Shown: in pieces, positions 9,143-15,515 of the stretch
Numbering within the stretch: the first letter of the stretch is position 1
How the letters are laid out: every line of letters begins with the position of its first letter
Assembly: GCA_937884385.1 (NCBI GenBank)
Contig: CALGCW010000288.1
Location: 1 to 19,987 of the forward strand
From: an uncultured Clostridia bacterium
Lineage (GTDB): Bacteria > Bacillota > Clostridia > Oscillospirales > CAG-272
DNA: 19,987 nucleotides
Direction of reading: 5' to 3'
Position numbers and translations under genes: made by a program
The notes under the pieces: generated by a model
Told to the model about the DNA's origin: nothing
Databases searched by the model: none
The model's input: only the letters and a program-made list of their open reading frames with translations

Positions 9143-9628
9143 TCAATATCTAAATTTTGCTTCAAACATCGTATTTACAATTTCTTGGAGCTGAATACCT
9201 GCACCATTTCCGATAATTCTAATAAAATTACCATTATTGTCGTATGTGCACGCAAAGGCAAAATTAAAGCATATAATATCAAAAGTACCGTCTGTGTAGT
9301 TAATTTTTACACATTCTTTATTTGGGGAATCATAGGGGACATAATCTAAAGTATAAATTTGTGATAATTTATCTATGAACACATCGTTGTGTTCTTTAGG
9401 AAGAGTTTCAATTATTGTCATTTTAGAAAAATCAAATGGCAGTATGTTCCCACCAAACCACCCTAATCTTTCTTTTGCGAGATCATTTTCATAATAAATC
9501 AACTCAACGCTATCAACTACCGTTTTTATATATTCCGCATCTTGATACGGATAGTACTTTACAGGATCACAAGAGCAAAAACAGCCAAAGCACAAGAAAA
9601 CTATCAATAAAACAGCAATTCTTTTCAT
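9143..9628 (-). CDS. Orphan immunity-type lipoprotein, module D (second)
   Basis: 161 residues, ATG at 9628 with GGGAGGTTTATT directly before it. Cys-rich signal segment (MKRIAVLLIVFLCFGCFCSC then Asp) fits a lipoprotein, although which Cys is lipidated is unclear. The mature part has alternating strands (VKINYTDGTFDIICFNFAFA) and no recognised family. It starts 28 nt after the first lipoprotein's stop. A strong hairpin follows 17 nt after its own stop. Either both lipoproteins served the same lost toxin or they come from two modules of which one has collapsed. Confidence 0.68.
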   Translation of the reverse strand: MKRIAVLLIVFLCFGCFCSCDPVKYYPYQDAEYIKTVVDSVELIYYENDLAKERLGWFGGNILPFDFSKMTIIETLPKEHNDVFIDKLSQIYTLDYVPYDSPNKECVKINYTDGTFDIICFNFAFACTYDNNGNFIRIIGNGAGIQLQEIVNTMFEAKFRY

Positions 9629-9656
9629 AATAAACCTCCCATAAAACAAAACACTA

Positions 9657-10115
9657 TTAATTCAACTCTTCGTCCAAAAAAGAGGTTATTGTATTTCTAT
9701 AATCATTGTTTGTAGTTGCAATAATAAAACTTTTTTCGGTATAGTTAGACATTTTTCCAGACGCGTCATAATGAATTATTGTATATTCATCAAAAATGAT
9801 CGTTTGATCAGGATAGTTTAATCTTATTCCATATGTAGCTTTGGGGATAGTAGGTCCATGAGTACACAATTGCTTTTTTTGGGTAATTTTTGATAATAAA
9901 TTGTCTTTAACTGTCTCAATATTTAAAACTTTAATAATTGATACATTATCCATACCATCTGATGTATATCCGGTTACAATCTCGGCAGATAGCAAGTTGT
10001 TTGTAAGCTCTAAATAAGAAAGTTTTGTGTAATAACCACCACCATCGCAAGAAATAAAACTAATCATAGTTGAAATACACAATAGGATTAATATTGCTTT
10101 TTTACAATGTTTCAT
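9657..10115 (-). CDS. Orphan immunity-type lipoprotein, module D (first)
   Basis: 152 residues. Start ATG at 10115, preceded by TTTTGGGGGGATTT; an in-frame TTG 12 nt earlier is less likely. Signal peptide MKHCKKAILILLCISTMISF followed by lipobox FISC and an Asp, so a lipoprotein anchored on the outer face of the membrane. The rest is a small mixed alpha/beta domain without a recognised family. It follows the Rhs remnant whose toxin has been deleted, so it is probably an immunity protein without its toxin. The second lipoprotein gene follows closely. Confidence 0.7.
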   Translation of the reverse strand: MKHCKKAILILLCISTMISFISCDGGGYYTKLSYLELTNNLLSAEIVTGYTSDGMDNVSIIKVLNIETVKDNLLSKITQKKQLCTHGPTIPKATYGIRLNYPDQTIIFDEYTIIHYDASGKMSNYTEKSFIIATTNNDYRNTITSFLDEELN

Positions 10116-10135
10116 AAATCCCCCCAAAATTTACC

Positions 10136-10495
10136 AAGGTAAAAAGTTGTTTATATCCCCAATAGGATCATAATTATCTCTGCCCAAGGGCATTGTACGT
10201 ATAAACACAATTCTCATAAAGCGAACCCGGCTGTGACATAGAACCGCGAGTAAATCCGCCGAGTTTGCCTCGTCTCCACGTATAGTTCTTACCGTCATAG
10301 TTACTTATACAACCCATTGAATATAGGTGATCGGCTTACCGTTATACGATGTCAACCTATAGGGGTTAGCGGTATTGTAACTGTATGATACCGTCGTACC
10401 CGTCGTGCTCTCCACTCCGTTAACGTGAGGATAAGTAGTCACACTCTCAATATTTCCAATTCCATTATACTCATATTCAATGGTTTTGTCAATAC
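10136..10495 (-). pseudogene. Frameshifted Rhs remnant with deleted toxin, module D
   Basis: Class 1 Rhs sequence begins at IDKTIEYEYN with no start codon and shifts frame near 10318. The downstream frame reads SMGCISNYDGKNYTWRRGKL through to YENCVYTYNALGQR and then a stop. About 40 nt further on, just before the lipoprotein gene, another frame gives NYDPIGDINNFLPW and a stop, which looks like the last residues of a lost toxin. So the late core and nearly all of the tip have been deleted, leaving only the immunity genes. Confidence 0.75.
10464..10492 (-). promoter_or_regulatory. Consensus sigma-A promoter at the start of module D
   Basis: TTGACA (10492-10487), 17-bp spacer, TATAAT (10469-10464). 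The Rhs homology of this remnant begins only a few bases upstream of the -35 box, so the promoter is almost the first thing retained. It could express the two lipoprotein genes about 350 nt downstream. Confidence 0.55.
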
Positions 10496-10521
10496 GTCAC
10501 CCTCGCGCATTGCCAACAAAA

Positions 10522-10541
10522 GGGAGCGCCGAAGCGCTCCC
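10522..10541 (-). terminator. Hairpin terminator after module C immunity gene
   Basis: Stem GGGAGCGC / GCGCTCCC with a tetraloop (TTCG as read on the minus strand), followed on the minus strand by TTTTGTT. It lies 23 nt after the immunity stop codon. Rhs homology of module D resumes about 27 nt beyond. Confidence 0.75.
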
Positions 10542-10564
10542 CCTGTTTTAGAAATTGTCAATAG

Positions 10565-11113
10565 TTATTTATTTCTAGTTTCAAGAGAAAAACTATTAAA
10601 TTCCTCAATGATTTTATTAATTCTTATCTCTTGCTTTTTAACCCTTCCTGCACTAAAAGATTTAAAAAGATAAAAATATGGTATTTCAACCATTTCACCA
10701 TTTGTTAACAAAAAAGTGATCTTAAAAATTTTGCCGTTTCTATACACATATTCTAAACTGTCACATTGGTTGAATACGATGTAATCTTTGGGAGGTAAAA
10801 GATCATTGCTTCTTGGAGTGGGTATCTCGCAAAACTTTATTTCCGATATTTCATTCATACTAAAAGAAGATCTTTTGATTTTGTAGTGTCCAAAATAATA
10901 GACCCTTTTTGTTTTGTAATTGAAGGAAATGCCCATTCTGAAAAACATATAAGTACCTGCCAAGAACAACGAAAATGATATAATCAATATAACACATCCC
11001 CAAATAGGCAACTTGTTAATAAATAGAGATAAAATAACCAAACTGCATAACGAAATAACAAACGAAAAAACAGTTAGATAAAAACTATCGTCAAAATGAA
11101 TTCTTCTAATCAT
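10565..11113 (-). CDS. Membrane immunity protein of module C
   Basis: 182 residues starting at ATG 11113, preceded by AGAAAGGTGGTAATT. The frame is open 21 codons further upstream but that part overlaps the toxin and is unlikely to be used. Two transmembrane helices near residues 11-30 and 36-57 are followed by a soluble beta-rich domain (FNYKTKRVYYFGHYKIKRSS, then FKITFLLTNGEMVEIPYF) that looks like a bacterial PH-like fold. The start is 2 nt after the toxin stop codon, so the two are probably translationally coupled. The module F immunity protein has the same two-helix plus PH-like plan. Confidence 0.75.
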   Translation of the reverse strand: MIRRIHFDDSFYLTVFSFVISLCSLVILSLFINKLPIWGCVILIISFSLFLAGTYMFFRMGISFNYKTKRVYYFGHYKIKRSSFSMNEISEIKFCEIPTPRSNDLLPPKDYIVFNQCDSLEYVYRNGKIFKITFLLTNGEMVEIPYFYLFKSFSAGRVKKQEIRINKIIEEFNSFSLETRNK

Positions 11114-11115
11114 AA

Positions 11116-11961
11116 TTACCACCTTTCTATCCAGTCTTTTATGGAATCCAGCGCACCATATTCTTCCACCAACCAATCAATAATTGCTGACAAACCTATA
11201 GAAATCAAAGCGCCTCCTAAAACAGCGAATTGACCAACACCCGGAATTAATGCTATGAGGAATGTGGCTCCTGCCGCTATACCATAAGAAAGCGCGGCGA
11301 ATCCTACTGTATACGCACCATCTACAGCAAAGCCAATGCACCGTTCTTCAACAGATAATTCAGTATTTGAAAAATTGTTATGCATATCAACTATCAATCC
11401 TATACCAACACCGATATACATTAACTTTTTCGAAATTTGGCCGAGTTTATCTAACTGGGGAAGTTGGTGTATGTTCCTATATGCGGCAAAGGCACCTTCA
11501 AATATCGAAAACCCATTTTCTATATATCCAAACACTTCTGTAAAAACATTAGGATTAATTGACCATTTGGATCTCCTGTTCGGGTCTACAAGATGATAAA
11601 CATCCGATGAATGAGTAGCAGATGGACTAAAACTACCTCCGAGAAAAGTATTCATATATATTTTGTTAACCGGCTCATTCCCCGCATAGCAATACAAATT
11701 AAGCCCATTAACTGCCTTGGGATTGAGAGAGCTTACGTTTGCAGGAGAAATAAACCTTCTCCATTCGGGGTTATAATAACGGGAGTTAAGATAATAGAGG
11801 TTCGTTTCGCGGTCAAGATAGTATCCGCGGTAACGGAAATGATTGATCTTTGAAAACTCATTGTTAGCACCGAGTGTGGTAATGCAATTACCAAACGCAT
11901 CGTACGCATATCCAACAACCTTCGTGCCACTTGTGTTATATATACCAACAACGTCGCCCAA
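11116..11961 (-). CDS. Displaced Rhs fragment with hydrophobic pore-like tip, module C
   Basis: 281 residues from a TTG codon that is really internal. Rhs homology (YLYDESGIIG) is in frame up to 12051, directly after the stop of the preceding immunity gene. Class 1 core (RYRGYYLDRETNLYYLNSRYY) ends at GNEPVN near residue 97 without the usual DPSG. The tip (98-281) contains a long hydrophobic Gly/Ala region in its last 80 residues (including LIALIPGVGQFAVLGGALIS), followed by the amphipathic end LVEEYGALDSIKDWIERW. A hydrophobic hairpin plus a membrane immunity partner suggests a membrane-depolarising toxin. No enzymatic motif seen. The membrane role is inference. Confidence 0.8.
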   Translation of the reverse strand: MGDVVGIYNTSGTKVVGYAYDAFGNCITTLGANNEFSKINHFRYRGYYLDRETNLYYLNSRYYNPEWRRFISPANVSSLNPKAVNGLNLYCYAGNEPVNKIYMNTFLGGSFSPSATHSSDVYHLVDPNRRSKWSINPNVFTEVFGYIENGFSIFEGAFAAYRNIHQLPQLDKLGQISKKLMYIGVGIGLIVDMHNNFSNTELSVEERCIGFAVDGAYTVGFAALSYGIAAGATFLIALIPGVGQFAVLGGALISIGLSAIIDWLVEEYGALDSIKDWIERW

Positions 11962-12051
11962 TAGATTACGCTGATAATAGTACTTACCGTTTAAGCTTCC
12001 ATTGACATAGTATGCACAACCGATAATGCCGCTTTCATCATAGAGGTATAG

Positions 12052-12870
12052 TTACCAGTTGCGTAACTTATCGACAGTATCCAAAGCATCTGAACAATGA
12101 TATATTTCTAAAATACTGTGTATATACTCTATGATGCTTTCTCTTTCCTCGGTCTCAATAAAATGATAATGTGAATTTAATATGTTTAGCTCTTTCACCA
12201 ATTCTTCAATCGATGTATTAACTTTAGAGGTGTTTTTTGCGTTTTTTGATATTTGTTTAGCAAAGGTTGAAAGCAATTTATCAAGTCTAGTGAGAGCTTC
12301 TTGAGGAATTATTTCAGTGTTTTTCCACAAATTCAGAATAGCTTTTTTATTGTTGTTCACAACTTTATGTGGTTCATACACTTTAAGATATTCTTTATAC
12401 CATTTTTCTTCCAATTCATGCCAGTTTTCAAGAGTAAAGCCCTCTATCCATCGCTTTTTAATATATTGAATCCCCCAAGAAGATGCAGGAGACAGGAGCT
12501 TGAGACTTTCATCAAACACTTTATATGTTGCAACGGTTTGCAAGCCCTCCATTACATACCACCACAGTTCACCACTCGGTTTTCTCTCAGCTTCGCGCGT
12601 ATATTTAGGCAAAACAACAAATTCAGGAACCGCAAAGGAACCTATTTTTTTACCAGTCCTTAGTAAATCAAACTCAAAAAAATTTTTGATATAGTAAAAA
12701 TCCATAGTTCTTACTATAGAATTAATGGTTTTCTCTTCAATGTTGTCCACCATGTGGTAAAACACGCGAACGTTATATCCCGTACCACCCCAATGTAGAG
12801 TCTGGATGATTCCATATTTGTTTTTTTGTTCAATATAGAAGGCAAAAACTTCTCCATATTTTATTCTCAT
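12052..12870 (-). CDS. Putative immunity protein of module B (Imm26-like N-terminus)
   Basis: 272 residues. I chose the ATG at 12870 because ACGGAGGTTAT precedes it; an in-frame ATG 21 nt earlier has no such site. The N-terminus (MRIKYGEVFAFYIEQ, then aromatic beta-strand segments and an FAVPEFVVLP stretch) resembles Imm26-type immunity proteins, which often start with a Lys/Gly-x-Val-Phe strand. The C-terminal half is helical and has the ETEERESIIEYI motif that I associate with immunity proteins. No membrane segments, as expected for an inhibitor of a cytosolic nuclease. It ends NW-stop, and Rhs homology of the next module starts at the very next codon in the same frame. The Imm26 assignment is tentative. 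Confidence 0.7.
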   Translation of the reverse strand: MRIKYGEVFAFYIEQKNKYGIIQTLHWGGTGYNVRVFYHMVDNIEEKTINSIVRTMDFYYIKNFFEFDLLRTGKKIGSFAVPEFVVLPKYTREAERKPSGELWWYVMEGLQTVATYKVFDESLKLLSPASSWGIQYIKKRWIEGFTLENWHELEEKWYKEYLKVYEPHKVVNNNKKAILNLWKNTEIIPQEALTRLDKLLSTFAKQISKNAKNTSKVNTSIEELVKELNILNSHYHFIETEERESIIEYIHSILEIYHCSDALDTVDKLRNW

Positions 12871-12907
12871 ATAACCTCCGTATGCATTCAAAAATCAACA
12901 CATTTAA

Positions 12908-14512
12908 CTATATAAACTTCCAAGGATGAAGTTTTATATACATATTACCCCAAGCAACCGCTTTATTATAAATGGGATTAGAAGTTGCTATGCTATTAAT
13001 TCTATTGAGCAAAGTTCCACCATTCTTAATCATTTTATATTTGTTAATTAGCGCTTGTTCCAAACCTCTTGCTTGTTTTAACGTTAACTTGCTTGCTACT
13101 TCTTGCGGAACAATTCCTCTTCCTGCATTAGCATGTTCTAACGTTCTGCGCGCTATATCATTAGTTCTACCAACATAGTTAACAGTTCCGTCTGATGTAG
13201 AAATATAAACACTATGGCCATGGAAAGTGGCATATCCCGTATAACCGCCGACTGCCATGCCGACAATCGCACCAATGCCCAATCCAGCTTGAACGCCCGC
13301 CCAAACACTTAATCCAAATTCGTTTCCAGCAACGGCATCGTAAATTATACCACCAACAGCTCCTCCTATGACACCTATTCCAGCACCGATTAGCGCACCA
13401 GTGGCTGCGCCATGAATAACTGCGCCCAAAAGACCGGCTCCGCCAACGGCAATGCCCAAAGTACCCATTGTTAATACTGTTGCAGCCGCCACAACTAACC
13501 CCAGACCGATCCAACCTAATATATTGTACCATTCAGCCTCATGCCCACTCGGATCAACAAAGTTAACCGGATCATTACCACAATAACAATAAAGATTCAA
13601 ACCATTGGGCGTCTCGGGATCAAGATACGCCGTATCATCAGGCGATATAAATCTCCTCAATTCAGGCGCGTAATATCTCGCATTTAGGAAATACCAACCT
13701 GTTTCAATATCGCAATAATAGCCTCTATATCTGATAGGGTTATATTTACCGATAGATGAGCTTGCACCGTAAATCGTCGTGCAATTACCAAACGCGTCAT
13801 AAGCGTATTCTGCTTGCTTCACACCGTTCGCACTGTAGATTGCAATAACGTCTCCGAGAAGATTTCTGTGGTAATAATAGGTGCCTTGGAGCGCACCACT
13901 AACATAATAAATAACGCCAATGACACCGCTTTCATCGTACAAATAAATGAACTCCCTCGTTCCCACACCGTTAATATTGTGCGTCTCCGTGGTATATTCT
14001 CTTATCAACCTACCGCTATTGTCATAGGTATACGTTGTGGTATATGTGTAAGAAGCATCGTTTGCGACCGCAGGGTTTGGATCATATGTATAAGTCTTTG
14101 AAACTCTCTGACCGTATGCATTATATGTATAAACACAATCCTCATAAGGCGAACCCGGCTGTGACATAGAACCGCGAGTGTATCCCGCAAGCTTTCCGCG
14201 CTCCCAACGATAAATCCTTGAATTATAGGAAGTGATACACCCCATACTGTTGTACGAAATGCTATTACTTCCAACTCTCGTGAGCCTGTCGGGGTGAGCA
14301 GTATTATAACTGTATGATACCGTCGTTCCCGTCGTGCTCGCCACTCCGTTAACGTGAGGATAAGTTGTCACACTCAAAAGATTTCCAATTTCATTATACT
14401 CATATTCAATAGTTTTGTCAAGAATGTTATTCGTTTCCTTTTCGAGCTGACCGTAAGAATCATACTCATAAGTAATGGATTCTCCGTTATCGATCGACTT
14501 GATCCTACCCAT
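12908..14512 (-). CDS. Displaced Rhs fragment with GIY-YIG nuclease tip, module B
   Basis: 534 residues from the first ATG. The frame and Rhs homology continue upstream to about 14725 without a plausible start or ribosome binding site, so this is a 5'-truncated fragment. Class 1 Rhs core at residues 1-320, ending NFVDPSGHE. Residues about 325-425 form a Gly/Ala-rich hydrophobic region. The last 100 residues are a GIY-YIG endonuclease domain: SVYI (434-437), NYVG (445-448), Arg 449, then RR and LEH, catalytic-type Glu in LEQALI (485) and the C-terminal Asn in LLNRIN. Known family role: metal-dependent DNA cleavage. The partner immunity gene starts 37 nt downstream. The nuclease assignment is strong; whether the fragment is translated without recombination onto a full core is open. 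Confidence 0.88.
   Translation of the reverse strand: MGRIKSIDNGESITYEYDSYGQLEKETNNILDKTIEYEYNEIGNLLSVTTYPHVNGVASTTGTTVSYSYNTAHPDRLTRVGSNSISYNSMGCITSYNSRIYRWERGKLAGYTRGSMSQPGSPYEDCVYTYNAYGQRVSKTYTYDPNPAVANDASYTYTTTYTYDNSGRLIREYTTETHNINGVGTREFIYLYDESGVIGVIYYVSGALQGTYYYHRNLLGDVIAIYSANGVKQAEYAYDAFGNCTTIYGASSSIGKYNPIRYRGYYCDIETGWYFLNARYYAPELRRFISPDDTAYLDPETPNGLNLYCYCGNDPVNFVDPSGHEAEWYNILGWIGLGLVVAAATVLTMGTLGIAVGGAGLLGAVIHGAATGALIGAGIGVIGGAVGGIIYDAVAGNEFGLSVWAGVQAGLGIGAIVGMAVGGYTGYATFHGHSVYISTSDGTVNYVGRTNDIARRTLEHANAGRGIVPQEVASKLTLKQARGLEQALINKYKMIKNGGTLLNRINSIATSNPIYNKAVAWGNMYIKLHPWKFI
14367..14424. repeat. 58-nt identical copy shared with 16900-16957
   Basis: Positions 14367-14424 (module B) and 16900-16957 (module A) are identical and span the intragenic promoter. 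The flanking class 1 core is more diverged, so this is either recent gene conversion or a selected segment. Confidence 0.8.
14393..14421 (-). promoter_or_regulatory. Intragenic consensus sigma-A promoter, module B
   Basis: TTGACA (14421-14416), 17-bp spacer, TATAAT (14398-14393), at the same core position as in module A. It lies upstream of the GIY-YIG tip and its immunity gene, in a fragment that otherwise lacks a promoter. Confidence 0.5.
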
Positions 14513-14699
14513 AGCATCATAAGTATACGATGTATTGCCTATGGGTGATGTGGGTGATTTATCAATAACCGTAGTAGGTCTCGTTTTTGTAAAGGTGATC
14601 TCTTTACTGAACGTTCTGCCACTCAGATCGTATGTTTTTTTATCATTTCGATTAAATGCATCGTAACGGTATTCTGTTATCGCTTTGCTAACACCGTTG

Positions 14700-14763
14700 A
14701 TCTTGTACGAGTATAGGATATATCTTTACTAAACGTTTGACCGTCTAAATTATGTATTTTTTT
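14700..14763 (-). pseudogene. Out-of-frame duplicate Rhs repeat scrap
   Basis: On the minus strand this encodes KKIHNLDGQTFSKDISYTRT, the same repeat that module A encodes as KKTHNIDGQTFSKNISYTRT. It is joined out of frame to a second, earlier-starting copy of the same repeat unit (INGVSKA...KKTYDLSGRTFSKEI), which opens module B. This is an imperfect tandem duplication and a recombination scar. Reading on in this frame soon reaches a stop. Confidence 0.6.
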
Positions 14764-14903
14764 ACAACGGAAAATACACTCTCGATCCGCAAAAAACGCA
14801 CCGTTGCAACTTTTGGCTCCTGTACAGAATAAACAAGCCCCACAACGCGGAACTCTACGAACAAGTGAAAGCCGAATTGCTTGACAATCTTAAACTTATA
14901 TGA
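14763..14903 (+). pseudogene. Plus-strand C-terminal gene remnant, unknown
   Basis: An open plus-strand frame without a start codon, ending at TGA 14901-14903. It encodes a helical tail containing KTHRCNFWLLYRINKPHNAE and then ELYEQVKAELLDN-like residues. It starts abruptly at a run of seven T where the Rhs homology of module B ends, so it looks like the 3' scrap of an unrelated gene. It is the only plus-strand sequence in the window I think may once have been coding. No family recognised. Confidence 0.3.
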
Positions 14904-14906
14904 GAA

Positions 14907-14928
14907 AAGGGAGCCGAAGCGCTCCCTT
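14907..14928 (-). terminator. Hairpin terminator (possibly bidirectional)
   Basis: Inverted repeat AAGGGAGC / GCTCCCTT with a 6-nt centre. On the minus strand it is followed by TTTTCTC, as expected for a rho-independent terminator. It sits between two gene ends that converge on it (minus-strand remnant ending at 14934, plus-strand remnant ending at 14903). The minus-strand core GGGAGCGCTTCGG matches the hairpin at 10522-10541. Confidence 0.6.
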
Positions 14929-14933
14929 CTCTA

Positions 14934-15081
14934 TTATTCAACAAGCGAAAGCCCTGCAATGATCTCATCTGTGAGGCGGGCGTATTCCATTGCATTGGTA
15001 GGCTGCTCCTTCTTCTGCACGAAGCAAATTGTATATCGCGATAACGTTGTTTTTTAATGACCCGCCCTGCCAATGCAGGTC
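14934..15081 (-). pseudogene. Decayed C-terminal end of an unknown gene
   Basis: Protein-like sequence split over two frames. One frame gives DLHWQGGSLKNNVIAIYNLL followed by RAEE. After a one-base shift near 14998 another frame gives PTNAMEYARLTDEIIAGLSL, then VE and TAA at 14934-14936. The two halves read as one helical protein tail with a frameshift, and a stop lies just upstream of the first half. I do not recognise the family. It is not Rhs-like and lies between module A and module B, followed immediately by a hairpin. It may be a remnant of an earlier immunity gene or of an inserted element. Confidence 0.4.
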
Positions 15082-15193
15082 GGACTATTGTGTTAAAAGC
15101 AAGAATTTTTTATTTTCATCCTCTCCGCAACACACTTTGATATAGGGTATGGGATATAATGCTTATAGCAAATGAAATATCGCTTTAAGTGCG
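15082..15193. other. Intermodule spacer, nothing recognised
   Basis: An A+T-rich stretch after the module A immunity gene. I see no open frame, RNA gene or clear terminator here. The Rhs homology that follows immunity genes elsewhere in the array does not start here, because an unrelated scrap of sequence intervenes. Confidence 0.5.
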
Positions 15194-15487
15194 TCATAGA
15201 TTGTATTTAAAGAAAATACTCATAACAATATTTAACATTTTAAAATGATAAAGGGCATCCTCATCAAAATCTATAATTGAAATTTGCGAAAGATATTTAG
15301 AATATTCTTTTATAATTCTTTCTATCTCGGACAGTTCAAATTTCTTCGATTTTATTAAAGAAGTACATATATCGAAGTCAACATCTTCAAGAAACAAAAG
15401 GTTATCCGTATCATCCATTTTATACACTTTAGGTATTTTCAGTGATTGATATTTTCTTACAATTAATTTTTCTTCGTTAGTAAGCAT
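15194..15487 (-). CDS. Putative immunity protein of module A
   Basis: A 97-residue soluble protein with no signal peptide or membrane segment, rich in Glu, Asp and Lys, predicted mainly helical. I do not recognise the family. It begins 28 nt after the stop of the module A rhs gene, and the start ATG is preceded by GGAGGTGGAGAA, a good ribosome binding site. Small size, acidic helical character and position directly behind a toxin tip are typical of polymorphic-toxin immunity proteins. A cytosolic immunity protein agrees with a tip that looks like a nuclease. The specific pairing is inferred from position. Confidence 0.75.
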   Translation of the reverse strand: MLTNEEKLIVRKYQSLKIPKVYKMDDTDNLLFLEDVDFDICTSLIKSKKFELSEIERIIKEYSKYLSQISIIDFDEDALYHFKMLNIVMSIFFKYNL

Positions 15488-15515
15488 TTCTCCACCTCCA
15501 ATCTATGTCTGAATA

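Noticed and set aside
11114..11176. Longer N-terminus for the module C immunity protein
   Set aside because: The extra 21 codons overlap the toxin end and have no ribosome binding site. ATG 11113 has one and places the membrane helices near the N-terminus.
13212..13532. A Trp/Cys/Arg-rich minus-strand open frame in module B
   Set aside because: It is the shifted frame of the Gly/Ala-rich region before the GIY-YIG domain and has the biased composition of such shadows.
14855..15073. A 72-codon minus-strand open frame as a gene
   Set aside because: No ribosome binding site; it runs across the hairpin and mixes frames of two decayed remnants. The protein-like signal is in other frames.
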